Positions 10,044-20,658 of a stretch of DNA of 64,000 nucleotides are shown piece by piece (positions within the stretch are counted from its first letter, which is position 1; each line of letters opens with the position of its first letter). The notes under the pieces were generated by a model that had not been told where the DNA came from, did no database searches, and was given only the letters and a program-made list of their open reading frames with translations. The position numbers were made by a program, and so were the translations under genes. The DNA comes from an uncultured Coprococcus sp. (GTDB taxonomy: Bacteria > Bacillota > Clostridia > Lachnospirales > Lachnospiraceae). The stretch spans positions 1 through 64,000 of the forward strand of contig CAKQTZ010000001.1 in NCBI GenBank assembly GCA_934277375.1, written 5' to 3'.

Positions 10044-10069
10044 ATATAGTCGTGTATTTTCTCTGTCAA
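10041..10069 (-). promoter_or_regulatory. Promoter of the str operon (rpsL)
   Basis: Minus-strand consensus -35 TTGACA (10069-10064), 17-bp spacer, consensus -10 TATAAT (10046-10041). The -35 lies 10 bp after the tetR stop codon. Confidence 0.88.
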
Positions 10070-10078
10070 GCATTTATT

Positions 10079-10615
10079 TTAAATATTATCTTTGACAAAA
10101 CGGAGATAATTCTCAATATCTTTTCCTATTTTGGCTCTATCAAACTCAATATAACCTGTATTTACCAGAAAAGCCATTCCGATTATGAGATTTTTCATTT
10201 TTCTGTCTATTTCCTGTGCAGCAGCTGTATCAAAACCGCCTTGTTCTTCCAACATTGATGCTGACTGTGTGTCCGCCAGCAGATCTTTGCCTTCGGACTC
10301 ATCCATAGTAAAATATCTGAATAATATCCTCTCTTCATTTGCAAATTCACAAACTGCAATCCCCTGCATTATATAATCCGCATATTCACGGTCATTCAAT
10401 TTCGCTTTCAAATTATCCAGCAGCTCATTCACTCTCGCCAGTGTAACTTCCATTATCACACCCATATCATTAAAGTTCTCATATATGGGCTGTGTGGAAC
10501 ACCCTGCTTCTTTTGCAAGCTTTCTTGCGCTGAGTGATTTAAAGCCTTCTTTCCTGACCAGATTATATGCCGCATCCAATATTCTTTCTTTGTCTATCTT
10601 CTTTACAGCAGCCAT
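10079..10615 (-). CDS. TetR/AcrR family transcriptional regulator
   Basis: 178 residues. The N-terminal TetR helix-turn-helix (about 8-55) shows ILDAAYNLVRKEGFKSLSARKLAKEAGCSTQPIYENF with the typical recognition helix; residues 60-178 form a helical ligand/dimerisation domain of unknown ligand. It sits between rpoC and rpsL, a place usually held by ribosomal-associated genes, and is fenced by hairpins on both sides. No efflux or enzyme gene is adjacent, so its target is unclear. Confidence 0.9.
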   Translation of the reverse strand: MAAVKKIDKERILDAAYNLVRKEGFKSLSARKLAKEAGCSTQPIYENFNDMGVIMEVTLARVNELLDNLKAKLNDREYADYIMQGIAVCEFANEERILFRYFTMDESEGKDLLADTQSASMLEEQGGFDTAAAQEIDRKMKNLIIGMAFLVNTGYIEFDRAKIGKDIENYLRFVKDNI

Positions 10616-10689
10616 ATGACTTCATCCATTTCTATAATATTATTCTGTTTATGGTTTTCACCCGACATGAGTCTGTTTTTATAGACAAA

Positions 10690-10767
10690 GGAATCCGGTA
10701 TATACATTCCGCCACCTGATGCCTATATACGACTTCAGGTATTCGAAACTGACATATCCCGGATTCC
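10690..10767 (-). terminator. Nested hairpin after rpoC, probable terminator or processing site
   Basis: Outer arms GGAATCCGGTATAT (10690-10703) and ATATCCCGGATTCC (10754-10767) enclose a second 6-bp stem (10714-10719 with 10735-10740). On the minus strand only a short TTTGTCT follows, so termination would be weak. It sits 59 bp after the rpoC stop. Confidence 0.5.
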
Positions 10768-10826
10768 CCTTCTATCCTTCATGTCCAGCTATATATAATA
10801 GCTGTGTTTATTTTTTGTTGAGATGA

Positions 10827-13800
10827 TTACTGCTCATCCTCTGCATCACCTGCAGCATCAAGAGTCTCGAATACTATCTCCTCAGAGTTTACGTTCTCAA
10901 GCTCCTCATAATCATCATAATCTTCGTCATCGAAGAAATTAAGCTCTTCCATCTCTGTATCAAGCTTTACTGAACGATATCTCTTCATTCCTGTTCCAGC
11001 AGGTATAAGCTTACCTATAAGAACATTCTCCTTAAGTCCAACAAGTGGATCTACCTTGCTCTTTATAGCAGCATCTGTAAGAACCTTTGTAGTTTCCTGG
11101 AACGATGCAGCTGACATAAATGAATCAGTTGCAAGTGATGCCTTTGTTATACCAAGCATTATCTGGGTACCTGTCGCAGGCTCTTTACCCTCTGCTATAA
11201 GCGCCTCATTCGTATCCTCATACTCAAGAAGATTTGCCTGTGTTCCTGGAAGATAATTTGAATCTCCCGGCTCATCTATGATGATCTTCTTCAGCATCTG
11301 TCTAACGATTATCTCTATATGCTTATCGTTGATATCAACACCCTGAAGTCTGTAAACCTTCTGAACCTCACGGAGCATGTAATCCTGAACGGCACGAACT
11401 CCCTTGATCTTAAGTATATCGTGCGGATTTACTGAACCCTCTGTGAGCTCATCACCAGCCTCAAGAACCTGATCATCAAGAACTCTGATACGTGAACCAT
11501 AAGGTATAAGATATGCCTTTGACTCACCAGTCTCATCATTTGTGATTATTACTTCTCTCTTCTTCTTGTTGTCGCGGAGCTGAACCTTACCACCAAACTC
11601 TGCAATGATCGCAAGTCCCTTTGGCTTTCTGGCCTCGAACAACTCCTCTACTCTAGGAAGACCCTGTGTAATATCGCCACCGGCAACACCACCTGTATGG
11701 AATGTTCTCATTGTAAGCTGTGTACCAGGCTCACCGATTGACTGAGCAGCAATGATTCCAACTGACTCACCAACCTGAACTGGCATTCCTGTTGCCATGT
11801 TTGCACCGTAACACTTAGCACATACGCCAAGATGTGACTTACATGTAAGAACTGTTCTTATCTTGAGCTTTGCATCACTTCTGACTGAGGTATTTCCATC
11901 CTCATCTGTAACTGTAAATGGTACACCATTTGCATCTACACCCTTCTTAACGATGAGCTCTGCTCTCTTAGGCGTTACCATGTGGTTTATCTTAACAAGC
12001 ATATTACCATCTGCATCATATACAGATTCTGCAAGATATCTGCCTGTGATTCTCTCCTGGAATTCCTCGATCATCTCTTTGCCCTCTCTGAAAGCTTCGA
12101 TGACCATGCCAGGTATCTCTTTTCTTCCTATACTACAATCCGGCTCTCTGATTATAAGATCCTGAGATACATCTACAAGACGTCTTGTCAGGTATCCTGA
12201 ATCGGCTGTACGAAGAGCTGTATCTGACAGACCCTTACGAGCACCATGAGCAGAGATGAAATACTCCAGAACGTCAAGTCCTTCTCGGAAGTTAGACTTG
12301 ATTGGGAGCTCGATGGTCTTACCTGTTGTATCAGCCATCAGTCCTCGCATACCTGCAAGCTGTTTGATCTGCTGGTTAGAACCACGGGCACCGGAGTCAG
12401 CCATCATGAATATGTTATTATACTTATCAAGCCCTGCAAACAGGAGATCCTGAAGATGCTTATCTGCTTTCTCCCAGATCTTAACTACCGCCTGATATCT
12501 CTCCTCGTCTGATACGAGTCCACGTCTGAACTTCTTAGTGATTTGATCAACGAGTTGCTGTGCATCATCAAGGATATCTTTCTTCTCATCAGGCACCTTC
12601 ATATCAGAAATAGATACTGATATAGCACCTCTTGTTGAGTACTTGTATCCAATAGCCTTAACATCATCAAGAACTTCGGCAGTCTTTGTCGCACCATGTG
12701 TATTGATACACTTATCAAGGATCGGCTTGAGCTGCTTCTTACCTACATGGAAGTCAATCTCCAGCTTAAGAGCATTCTCGCGAACACTTCTGTCTACAAA
12801 GCCAAGGTCCTGTGGAATAATCTCATTGAAAAGGAGCTTTCCAAGGGTTGTATCTATGATTCCTGTAACTTTCTCTCCCTCAAACTCTGCAGTTCTTCTG
12901 ACATGAATCTTGGTATGAAGTGTAATTCCACCATTCTCATATGCCAGTATAGCCTCATTCTTGGACTTGAAATATCTTCCCTCGCCAATCTCTCCTTCCT
13001 TCTCCATAGTCAGATAGTAAATACCAAGCACCATATCCTGTGAAGGAACTGCAACCGGTGCACCATCTGATGGCTTCAAAAGGTTATTTGGTGAAAGCAG
13101 AAGGAATCTACACTCTGCCTGAGCCTCAACTGTAAGTGGAAGATGGACAGCCATCTGATCTCCATCGAAATCAGCGTTGAACGCTGTACATACGAGCGGA
13201 TGAAGTTTTATCGCCTTTCCGCCTACAAGCACTGGCTCAAATGCCTGAATTCCAAGTCTGTGAAGTGTAGGGGCACGGTTAAGCATAACCGGATGCTCCT
13301 TAATGACATCCTCAAGGATATCCCAAACCTGTGGTTCGAGCTTCTCTACCATCTTCTTAGCCTGCTTGATGTTATTTGCCTTACCTGTAGCTGTAAGCTC
13401 TTTCATAACAAATGGCTTGAACAGCTCTATGGCCATCTCCTTAGGGAGACCGCACTGATATATCTTAAGCTCTGGTCCTACTACGATAACTGAACGTCCT
13501 GAGTAGTCAACACGCTTACCAAGAAGGTTCTGACGGAAACGTCCCTGCTTACCCTTTAACATCTCTGAAAGTGACTTAAGAGCTCTATTACCAGGTCCTG
13601 TTACCGCACGGCCACGTCTACCGTTATCTATGAGAGCATCAACTGCCTCCTGCAGCATTCTCTTCTCATTTCTCACAATTATCTCTGGAGCTCCAAGATC
13701 AAGGAGTCTTCTGAGACGATTGTTTCTGTTGATGATTCTTCTATAGAGGTCATTAAGATCAGATGTTGCAAATCTTCCACCCTCAAGCTGTACCATTGGT

Positions 13801-14549
13801 CTGATATCTGGTGGTATTACAGGAATAACATTCATGATCATCCATTCAGGTCTGTTCTCAGATGTTCTGAAAGCCTCCATAACCTCGAGTCTCTTGATTA
13901 TTCTTGTTCTCTTCTGTCCGCTGCATGTCTCAAGTTCTTTCTTAAGCTCCTCGCTCTCTGCATCGAGATCAATCGCCTTGAGAAGCTTCTGTATAGCCTC
14001 AGCGCCCATCTCAGCTACAAAAGAACCATATCCATACTCCTTCTCTGCCTCTCTGAATTCCTGCTCACTAAGGATCTGCTTGTAAGCAAGTGGAGTATCT
14101 TTAGGGTCTGTTACTATATATGAAGAGAAGTACAATACTTTTTCAAGTACCCTTGGAGATATATCAAGTATAAGTCCCATACGGCTAGGTATTCCCTTGA
14201 AATACCAGATATGTGAAACAGGGGCAGCAAGCTCTATATGTCCCATACGCTCTCTACGAACGTTGGACTTTGTGACCTCTACACCACACTTATCACATAC
14301 GATTCCCTTAAATCTAATCTTCTTGTACTTTCCACAGTTACACTCCCAGTCCTTCTGTGGTCCAAATATCTTCTCACAGAACAGACCATCCTTCTCAGGC
14401 TTAAGTGTTCTGTAGTTGATAGTCTCAGGGCGCTTTACCTCACCATGAGACCATTCTCTTATCTTTTCAGGAGATGCAAGTCCGATTTTTATTGCGTCAA
14501 AGTTCAATGACTTTTCCTGTTCTGCATTGTCTACATTGTATTCTGGCAT
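10827..14549 (-). CDS. rpoC: DNA-directed RNA polymerase subunit beta'
   Basis: 1240 residues, the expected length for Clostridia. The catalytic Mg motif [12 protein letters not shown] is present, the N-terminal zinc ribbon cysteines lie in [20 protein letters not shown], and the second zinc site is in [13 protein letters not shown]. The C terminus is an acidic tail (roughly the last 40 residues, rich in D and E). The ATG at 14549 follows AAGGAGC and begins 17 bp after rpoB, so the two are co-transcribed. Confidence 0.99.
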   Translation of the reverse strand: MPEYNVDNAEQEKSLNFDAIKIGLASPEKIREWSHGEVKRPETINYRTLKPEKDGLFCEKIFGPQKDWECNCGKYKKIRFKGIVCDKCGVEVTKSNVRRERMGHIELAAPVSHIWYFKGIPSRMGLILDISPRVLEKVLYFSSYIVTDPKDTPLAYKQILSEQEFREAEKEYGYGSFVAEMGAEAIQKLLKAIDLDAESEELKKELETCSGQKRTRIIKRLEVMEAFRTSENRPEWMIMNVIPVIPPDIRPMVQLEGGRFATSDLNDLYRRIINRNNRLRRLLDLGAPEIIVRNEKRMLQEAVDALIDNGRRGRAVTGPGNRALKSLSEMLKGKQGRFRQNLLGKRVDYSGRSVIVVGPELKIYQCGLPKEMAIELFKPFVMKELTATGKANNIKQAKKMVEKLEPQVWDILEDVIKEHPVMLNRAPTLHRLGIQAFEPVLVGGKAIKLHPLVCTAFNADFDGDQMAVHLPLTVEAQAECRFLLLSPNNLLKPSDGAPVAVPSQDMVLGIYYLTMEKEGEIGEGRYFKSKNEAILAYENGGITLHTKIHVRRTAEFEGEKVTGIIDTTLGKLLFNEIIPQDLGFVDRSVRENALKLEIDFHVGKKQLKPILDKCINTHGATKTAEVLDDVKAIGYKYSTRGAISVSISDMKVPDEKKDILDDAQQLVDQITKKFRRGLVSDEERYQAVVKIWEKADKHLQDLLFAGLDKYNNIFMMADSGARGSNQQIKQLAGMRGLMADTTGKTIELPIKSNFREGLDVLEYFISAHGARKGLSDTALRTADSGYLTRRLVDVSQDLIIREPDCSIGRKEIPGMVIEAFREGKEMIEEFQERITGRYLAESVYDADGNMLVKINHMVTPKRAELIVKKGVDANGVPFTVTDEDGNTSVRSDAKLKIRTVLTCKSHLGVCAKCYGANMATGMPVQVGESVGIIAAQSIGEPGTQLTMRTFHTGGVAGGDITQGLPRVEELFEARKPKGLAIIAEFGGKVQLRDNKKKREVIITNDETGESKAYLIPYGSRIRVLDDQVLEAGDELTEGSVNPHDILKIKGVRAVQDYMLREVQKVYRLQGVDINDKHIEIIVRQMLKKIIIDEPGDSNYLPGTQANLLEYEDTNEALIAEGKEPATGTQIMLGITKASLATDSFMSAASFQETTKVLTDAAIKSKVDPLVGLKENVLIGKLIPAGTGMKRYRSVKLDTEMEELNFFDDEDYDDYEELENVNSEEIVFETLDAAGDAEDEQ

Positions 14550-14566
14550 CTTACAAAGCTCCTTTC

Positions 14567-17500
14567 TTATTCTTCATCATTATCATCTATGAAGTCTGAG
14601 TCGTCCAGACCATCCATGTCGTCTTCATCAACCTCTGAGAATCCGTTTGCCTGAAGCTCCTCGGCATCATTGCCCCTGAACACCTCAGGTGCATCGGTCT
14701 CATCCATATCGTCATCTCTGTCTGATGATCTGTCGCTGAGAAGTCTCTTGATGCTAGTATTATAGTCATAGGCCTCCATAGTCTCACTAAGATCGACCTC
14801 AACCATCTTCTTATTGCCTTCCTCGTCTTCTTCCTCCCTTACGACTCTTACATCAAGTCCAAGAGCCTGGAACTCCTTAAGAAGTACCTTGAATGACTCA
14901 GGCACACCAGGTGCAGGTATATTGTCGCCCTTGATAATAGCCTCATATGTCTTAACACGTCCCACAACGTCGTCAGATTTAACTGTCAAAATCTCCTGCA
15001 GGGTGTATGAAGCACCATAAGCCTCCAAAGCCCAAACCTCCATCTCTCCGAAACGCTGTCCACCGAACTGAGCTTTACCACCCAGCGGCTGCTGTGTTAC
15101 CAGTGAGTAAGGACCTGTTGAACGTGCGTGGATCTTATCATCAACCAGATGGTGCAGCTTGAGATAGTGCATGTAACCAATAGTTACAGGTGCGTCGAAG
15201 TTCTCTCCTGTTCTACCATCACGCAGCTGAACCTTACCTGTTCTGTTGATAGGTACACCTTTCCACTCTGCTCTGTGGTCTCTGTTATTGTAAAGGAAGT
15301 CCATAACCTCCGGTTTTACTGTATCCTTGTACTTGGCCTCAAAGTCTTCCCATGTACCATTTGCATAGTCATTCGCCATCTCAAGTGTATCCATGATGTC
15401 AAACTCTGTTGCGCCATTGAATACAGGAGTTGATACCTTGAATCCAAGAACCTGTGAAGCAAGTCCGAGATGGATCTCAAGGACCTGTCCGATATTCATT
15501 CGCGAAGGAACGCCCAGTGGGTTAAGCACAATATCAAGAGGACGTCCGTTTGGCAGGAATGGCATGTCCTCAACAGGGAGTACTCGTGAAACTACACCCT
15601 TATTACCATGACGACCAGCCATCTTGTCTCCGACCTGGATCTTTCTCTTCTGCGCTATATATACTCGAACCTTCTTATCCACACCTGCTGGAAGGTCATC
15701 GCCATCTGCACGTGTAAATACCTTTGCATCTATAACAATACCGAATGCTCCATGTGGAACCTTCAGCGATGTATCTCTTACCTCTCTTGCCTTTTCTCCA
15801 AAGATTGCACGGAGAAGTCTCTCCTCTGCTGTCAGCTCTGTCTCTCCCTTTGGAGTTACTTTTCCGACAAGTATATCACCGGCACGGACCTCTGCGCCGA
15901 TTCTGATGATACCGTTCTCATCAAGATCCTTGAGGACATCATTTGAAAGTCCTGCAAGATCTCTTGTGATCTCTTCCTTACCAAGCTTTGTATCACGAGC
16001 CTCACACTCGTACTTCTCTATATGGATCGATGTGTATACATCATCACGCACAAGTCTCTCGCTAAGAAGAACTGCATCCTCGTAGTTGTAACCTTCCCAT
16101 GTCATGAAACCTATCAGAGGGTTTTTGCCAAGTGCGATCTCTCCACCTGATGTTGAAGGGCCATCTGCAATAACCTCTCCAGCCTCTACATGGTCTCCCT
16201 TGAATACTATAGGTCTCTGGTTCATACAGTTACCCTGGTTGCTTCGTGCAAACTTGATGATATGATATACATCCTTTGTACCATCCTCATCTGCTCTTAT
16301 GCAGATCTCTGTACTGTTGGAGTACTCCACAACACCATCTCTCTTTGCTACAACGCAGACACCTGAATCTACAGCCGCCTTTGCCTCCATACCAGTTCCA
16401 ACTACAGCTGACTCTGTCATCATAAGAGGAACCGCCTGACGCTGCATGTTAGATCCCATAAGGGCACGGTTAGCATCATCGTTCTGAAGGAATGGTATCA
16501 TTGATGTGGCAACTGAGAATACCATCTTAGGTGATACATCCATGAGGTCTACCTTGGACTTAGGGAACTCAGTTGTATCAGCTCTGAAACGGCCTGATAC
16601 GTTGTTTTTCACAAAATGTCCATCTGCATCTATAGGCTCATTAGCCTGTACTACTCTGTATCTGTCCTCCTCGTCCGCTGTGAGGTATACTACTTCGTCA
16701 GTAACGATAGGGTTTGAAGGATCTGTCTTATCCAGCTTTCTATATGGCGCCTCAACAAAGCCATACTCGTTGATACGTGCATATGTAGCCAGTGAGTTGA
16801 TAAGTCCGATGTTAGGACCCTCAGGGGTCTCGATAGGACACATTCTACCATAATGTGTATAGTGTACATCTCGGACCTCAAATCCAGCTCTGTCTCGTGA
16901 AAGTCCACCAGGACCAAGGGCTGAAAGTCTTCTCTTGTGAGTCAGCTCTGACAGAGGGTTATTCTGATCCATAAACTGTGACAGCTGTGAACTTCCGAAG
17001 AACTCCTTAACCGCTGCCGTAACCGGCTTTATATTTATAAGAGACTGAGGTGTGATAGACTCAGCATCCTGTGTTGTCATTCTCTCTCTTACAACTCTCT
17101 CAAGTCTTGACAGACCGATTCTGTACTGGTTCTGAAGAAGCTCTCCAACAGCTCTGATACGTCTGTTGCCCAGATGGTCGATATCATCATCATTTCCTAT
17201 ACCATACTCAAGATGAATGTTGTAATTAATTGAAGCAAATATATCTTCCTTTGTAATGTGCTTTGGTACAAGATCTGACATATCGCGCTCTATTGCAGCC
17301 CTAAGCTTTTCTGTATCATCTCCGTACTCCTCAAGCAGTCCCTCTAGTACTGGATAATACACACGCTCAACTATACCAAGCTCAGCAGGATCAAAATCAA
17401 CATAGTTTGCAATGTTTACCATCATATTGGAAAGAACCTTTACATCTCTCTCCTCCGTCTGGATCATTACATATGGTACTGCTGCATCCTGAATAGTGTC

Positions 17501-18457
17501 TGCCATCTCCTCGGACAAAGTTGTGCCAGCCTCAGCTATAACCTCTCCTGTACTTGGATCTATGGCATCTTCAGCAAGTACATGACCTGCTATACGAGCC
17601 TTGAAGGCAAGCTTCTTGTTGAACTTATAACGTCCAACCTTTGCAAGATCGTATCTTCTTGCATCAAAAAACATAGCATTAATAAGGCTCTCTGCATTCT
17701 CAACTACAGATGGCTCATCTGGTCTGATCTTCTTATAAAGCTCAACCACACCCTCTGCATATGACTTAGCAGGGTCCTTGTTAAGGCTCTCCATAATCTT
17801 TGGCTCCTCGCCAAATAAATCTATGATCTCCTGATCTGTTCCAAGACCAAGGGCACGAATAAGAACAGTAACCGGCACCTTTCTGGTTCTATCTACACGC
17901 ACATAGAAAACATCATTGGAATCTGTCTCATACTCCAGCCATGCTCCTCTGTTAGGAATAACTGTACATGCATACAGCCTCTTTCCTACCTTATCATGTG
18001 TTATATCATAGTAAATACCAGGTGAACGCACTAACTGGCTTACTATAACTCGCTCTGCACCATTGATAACGAATGTACCTGTCTCTGTCATAAGAGGAAG
18101 ATCACCCATGAATATCTCATGATCTGACATCTCCTTAGCATCTCCGACTCTGAGTCTGACCTTGACTCTCAGAGGAGCCGCATATGTTGCATCTCTCTCC
18201 TTACATTCCTCGATACTGTACTTCAAGTCATCTTTACAGAACTGAAAATCTACAAACTCGAGACTGTACTGACCAGAATAATCAGTGATTGGAGAAATAT
18301 CCCTGAATGCTTCCTTCAGACCGTCAGTCAAGAACCAGTTGTATGAATTCTTCTGAACCTCTATGAAGTTAGGCATCTCCAGTACGTCCTTCTGCTTAGC
18401 ATAGCTCATTCTGTAGCCTTTTCCAGACTTGACAGGACTAATTCTGTTCTTTTCCAT
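14567..18457 (-). CDS. rpoB: DNA-directed RNA polymerase subunit beta
   Basis: 1296 residues from the chosen start. The rifampicin pocket reads [20 protein letters not shown] followed by [10 protein letters not shown], i.e. the wild-type sensitive form. The frame extends to a TTG at 18502, but the ATG at 18457 has AAGGGGTG 9 nt upstream and begins [16 protein letters not shown], so it is preferred. The C terminus is a long Asp/Glu-rich tail (about the last 50 residues). It has its own promoter at 18589-18617 and a hairpin leader. Confidence 0.98.
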   Translation of the reverse strand: MEKNRISPVKSGKGYRMSYAKQKDVLEMPNFIEVQKNSYNWFLTDGLKEAFRDISPITDYSGQYSLEFVDFQFCKDDLKYSIEECKERDATYAAPLRVKVRLRVGDAKEMSDHEIFMGDLPLMTETGTFVINGAERVIVSQLVRSPGIYYDITHDKVGKRLYACTVIPNRGAWLEYETDSNDVFYVRVDRTRKVPVTVLIRALGLGTDQEIIDLFGEEPKIMESLNKDPAKSYAEGVVELYKKIRPDEPSVVENAESLINAMFFDARRYDLAKVGRYKFNKKLAFKARIAGHVLAEDAIDPSTGEVIAEAGTTLSEEMADTIQDAAVPYVMIQTEERDVKVLSNMMVNIANYVDFDPAELGIVERVYYPVLEGLLEEYGDDTEKLRAAIERDMSDLVPKHITKEDIFASINYNIHLEYGIGNDDDIDHLGNRRIRAVGELLQNQYRIGLSRLERVVRERMTTQDAESITPQSLINIKPVTAAVKEFFGSSQLSQFMDQNNPLSELTHKRRLSALGPGGLSRDRAGFEVRDVHYTHYGRMCPIETPEGPNIGLINSLATYARINEYGFVEAPYRKLDKTDPSNPIVTDEVVYLTADEEDRYRVVQANEPIDADGHFVKNNVSGRFRADTTEFPKSKVDLMDVSPKMVFSVATSMIPFLQNDDANRALMGSNMQRQAVPLMMTESAVVGTGMEAKAAVDSGVCVVAKRDGVVEYSNSTEICIRADEDGTKDVYHIIKFARSNQGNCMNQRPIVFKGDHVEAGEVIADGPSTSGGEIALGKNPLIGFMTWEGYNYEDAVLLSERLVRDDVYTSIHIEKYECEARDTKLGKEEITRDLAGLSNDVLKDLDENGIIRIGAEVRAGDILVGKVTPKGETELTAEERLLRAIFGEKAREVRDTSLKVPHGAFGIVIDAKVFTRADGDDLPAGVDKKVRVYIAQKRKIQVGDKMAGRHGNKGVVSRVLPVEDMPFLPNGRPLDIVLNPLGVPSRMNIGQVLEIHLGLASQVLGFKVSTPVFNGATEFDIMDTLEMANDYANGTWEDFEAKYKDTVKPEVMDFLYNNRDHRAEWKGVPINRTGKVQLRDGRTGENFDAPVTIGYMHYLKLHHLVDDKIHARSTGPYSLVTQQPLGGKAQFGGQRFGEMEVWALEAYGASYTLQEILTVKSDDVVGRVKTYEAIIKGDNIPAPGVPESFKVLLKEFQALGLDVRVVREEEDEEGNKKMVEVDLSETMEAYDYNTSIKRLLSDRSSDRDDDMDETDAPEVFRGNDAEELQANGFSEVDEDDMDGLDDSDFIDDNDEE

Positions 18458-18541
18458 CGACACATTCACCCCTTGGAATTTATTTTTATGCTTTTCAGAC
18501 AAACCTTAAGTTTAATAAGGGTTTTAAAGCCATATATCAGG

Positions 18542-18576
18542 CTATTATGGGACGTTTGCACACGAACCCATAATAG
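18542..18576 (-). promoter_or_regulatory. Hairpin in the rpoB leader
   Basis: Perfect 10-bp inverted repeat CTATTATGGG/CCCATAATAG (18542-18551 with 18567-18576), a few bases after the expected transcription start. No T run follows, so it is a leader structure and not a terminator; a role in rpoBC control is possible. Confidence 0.5.
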
Positions 18577-18588
18577 TGACAGTTTACT

Positions 18589-18617
18589 ATACTACCAGCA
18601 AATGCAATATTTGTCAA
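18589..18617 (-). promoter_or_regulatory. Promoter of rpoBC
   Basis: Minus-strand -35 TTGACA (18617-18612), 17-bp spacer, -10 TAGTAT (18594-18589), between the rplL terminator and rpoB. It separates rpoBC transcription from rplJL. Confidence 0.8.
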
Positions 18618-18672
18618 CTATTTTTTGGAAATATTTTAGATTCAAAGAAACTCGCACATTTTAGAACAATGT

Positions 18673-18694
18673 AAGTGATAAATATGTATCACTT
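18673..18694. repeat. 8-bp inverted repeat before the rpoB promoter
   Basis: AAGTGATA and TATCACTT around a 6-nt loop, between the rplL terminator and the rpoB promoter. It may be a protein-binding dyad; function unknown. Confidence 0.4.
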
Positions 18695-18708
18695 TAAATA
18701 ATAGAAAA

Positions 18709-18746
18709 CCGGTCCGGCGGTATGAGACTCATCTCCGCCAGACCGG
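18709..18746 (-). terminator. Terminator after rplL
   Basis: GC-rich inverted repeat CCGGTCCGGCGG/CCGCCAGACCGG (18709-18720 with 18735-18746; one mismatch), followed on the minus strand by TTTTCTATTATTT. It ends or attenuates the rplJL transcript before rpoB. Confidence 0.82.
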
Positions 18747-18775
18747 GTAATATCTGATGTAAAATAAGGATTAAA

Positions 18776-19144
18776 TTACTTTAATGTAACCTTAGCTCCC
18801 TCAGCCTCGAGCTTTGTCTTAGCCTCCTCAGCCTCTTCCTTAGTAGCGTCCTCCTTGATTACCTTTGGAGCACCATCTACAGCGTCCTTAGCTTCCTTAA
18901 GACCTAAGCCTGTAAGCTCACGAACAACCTTGATAACCTTAACCTTGTTAGGACCAACCTCTGTAAGCTCTACGTTGAATGAATCCTTCTCCTCAGCTGC
19001 TGCTGCACCGTCAGCACCTGCTGCTGCAACTACAACGCCTGCTGCTGCAGATACGCCAAACTCCTCTTCGCAAGCCTTAACTAAATCGTTTAACTCTAAT
19101 ACTGATAAACCTTTGATTACTTCAATAATTTCCTGAGTTGTCAT
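18776..19144 (-). CDS. rplL: 50S ribosomal protein L7/L12
   Basis: 122 residues. It is the stalk protein that recruits translation factors. An N-terminal dimerisation domain ([21 protein letters not shown]), an Ala-rich hinge and the C-terminal domain ([24 protein letters not shown]) are all visible. An ATG at 19159 overlaps the GGAGG site; the inner ATG at 19144, 8 nt after GGAGG, fits the family N terminus. It follows rplJ in the same transcript. Confidence 0.97.
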   Translation of the reverse strand: MTTQEIIEVIKGLSVLELNDLVKACEEEFGVSAAAGVVVAAAGADGAAAAEEKDSFNVELTEVGPNKVKVIKVVRELTGLGLKEAKDAVDGAPKVIKEDATKEEAEEAKTKLEAEGAKVTLK

Positions 19145-19309
19145 TATGTTTTCCTCCATATAATATAATTTGTTATTTTGTAATGCATCCGCACATCATT
19201 CTCGTCTCATGCGGATACTTTTTGTCCATAATACAGACATATGAACATCTGACAGCATGCACACACAGCATCACCGTTATACATACCAGATATTCTATAA
19301 GGCTTAATA

Positions 19310-19798
19310 TTAAGCCTCCTTCTGCTCTGCGATCTGCTTGATAACACGAGCGAAGTTTGCGATAGGTGACTGGATACTTCCAAGGAACTTGGAAATAAGC
19401 GCGTCTCTTGAAGGGATCTTTGCGATAACCTGGATTCCTTCTGCATCGTAGAATGTTCCTTCTACAACGCCACCCTTAAGCTCAAGAGCTGGGGCATTCT
19501 TTGCGAAGTCTGCAAGAACTCTTGCAGCTGCTGTAGCGTCATCCTTGCAGATTGCAAGACCAGTTGGTCCCTCTAAACAACCCTTAAGGCCTTCGAACTC
19601 TGTTCCCTCGATAGCGAAGTTGACCATTGTGTTCTTGTATACCTTGTATACAACACCAGCTTCTCTCAGATTCTTACGGAGCTGTGTATCCTGCTCAACT
19701 GTAAGACCACGATAGTCTACAACTACTGCAGTAACAGCGCCTTCAAGATTTGCCTTGATCTCTTCTACTATTGGCTTCTTTAACTCTACCTTTGCCAT
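19310..19798 (-). CDS. rplJ: 50S ribosomal protein L10
   Basis: 162 residues from MAKVELKKPIVEEI. L10 anchors the L7/L12 stalk and binds its own leader RNA for autoregulation. The conserved core AVVVDYRGLTVEQDTQLRKNLREAGV is present. The frame extends to 19837, but AAGGAGG precedes the ATG at 19798 and the L10 family starts there. It is first of rplJL; rplA, rplK and nusG are not upstream in this window. Confidence 0.97.
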   Translation of the reverse strand: MAKVELKKPIVEEIKANLEGAVTAVVVDYRGLTVEQDTQLRKNLREAGVVYKVYKNTMVNFAIEGTEFEGLKGCLEGPTGLAICKDDATAAARVLADFAKNAPALELKGGVVEGTFYDAEGIQVIAKIPSRDALISKFLGSIQSPIANFARVIKQIAEQKEA

Positions 19799-19841
19799 AA
19801 TGCGCCTCCTTATTTTACTAATGACTGCACATTTCAAGATA

Positions 19842-19875
19842 TAAAAAAACTCTCAAAGCCCTAAGACCTGAGAGT
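19842..19875 (-). terminator. Attenuator terminator in the L10 leader
   Basis: Stem ACTCTCA/TGAGAGT (19875-19869 with 19855-19849 on the minus strand), 13-nt loop, then seven Ts. It stands directly upstream of the rplJ ribosome binding site, at the 3' end of the L10 leader. Confidence 0.85.
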
Positions 19876-19970
19876 AGATTGTTAAATCAATAACGATATC
19901 TTTCCTCGGTAGGTGATGTTTCATCTTACGCCCTGAGGCACCTACTGTCTTCGGCAGTTCATCGTTGCTC
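19876..19970 (-). ncRNA. Ribosomal protein L10 leader RNA
   Basis: On the minus strand this transcript contains GAAGACAGTAGGTG and CACCTACCGAGG, the kink-turn and stem sequences of the Firmicutes L10 leader family (Rfam L10_leader). The two arms (CAGTAGGTG / CACCTACCG) pair. L10, probably with L12, would bind here and favour the downstream terminator. Confidence 0.85.
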
Positions 19971-19999
19971 AATATAACACACACTTGAACCTGTGTCAA
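19971..19999 (-). promoter_or_regulatory. Promoter of rplJL
   Basis: Minus-strand -35 TTGACA (19999-19994), 17-bp spacer, -10 TATATT (19976-19971), just upstream of the L10 leader. Confidence 0.82.
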
Positions 20000-20014
20000 C
20001 CATTTATTTTATTT

Positions 20015-20575
20015 TTATGCACCTATAGTTTCATCAACCGCATTGGCGATAGCATCGGCAATCGCTTCGAAATTGTAGTCAAACAGATAATTATCGTAAT
20101 CATTATTTATAAACCCTGTCTCGATCAGCACCGCCGGTATATCGGTATGCCTTAACACCGCAAGCCCCGGTCGTTCTTCCACGTTTATATTACGAAAGCC
20201 CAGTCCAGACAACCCGCTGTTTATCTTCTGTGCAAGATCATACTTCACTCCGCTTTTATCATACACCAGAGTCTGGACCCCACTGTACCTGTTTGCCTCA
20301 GGAGCAGAATTCCTGTGAAGCGATATGAAATATCCGGCACCGCTTTCATTGCCCTTCTGGGCCTTTCTGACCGGCGAGTCATATGTATCCGTTGTTCTGG
20401 TGTATACAACATCATATCCCCTGCGCTCCAGTTCATCACCAAGAGCCAGAGCCAGGTTCAGGTTGTCATTTTTCTCCAGCCTGCCCTCATACGAAGCTCC
20501 GTTATCGTATCCTCCGTGTCCTGCATCTATCATAATCTTTGTAGCCATATAACACCATATCCCATCTTGCTCCAT
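20015..20575 (-). CDS. N-acetylmuramoyl-L-alanine amidase (Amidase_3)
   Basis: 186 residues, a single Amidase_3 domain that cuts the lactyl amide between N-acetylmuramic acid and the stem peptide. Zinc and catalytic residues are visible: H20 (IDAGHGG), E34 (GRLEKN), H87 (SLHRN) and E152 (IETGF). There is no signal peptide, so export or use during lysis is unclear. The start is uncertain: neither the ATG at 20575 nor the in-frame ATG at 20548 has a clear ribosome binding site. It lies 83 bp after a GH25 muramidase gene on the same strand. Confidence 0.9.
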   Translation of the reverse strand: MEQDGIWCYMATKIMIDAGHGGYDNGASYEGRLEKNDNLNLALALGDELERRGYDVVYTRTTDTYDSPVRKAQKGNESGAGYFISLHRNSAPEANRYSGVQTLVYDKSGVKYDLAQKINSGLSGLGFRNINVEERPGLAVLRHTDIPAVLIETGFINNDYDNYLFDYNFEAIADAIANAVDETIGA

Positions 20576-20658
20576 TAATATTATGTAGTTTTACGCAAAA
20601 CAAGAACCCGAGGCTATATATATTATGCGGTCTTTTTATGGCAAAATACCATTTTCTG

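Noticed and set aside
14567..18457. Rifampicin resistance mutations in rpoB
   Set aside because: The resistance cluster has the usual wild-type residues throughout.
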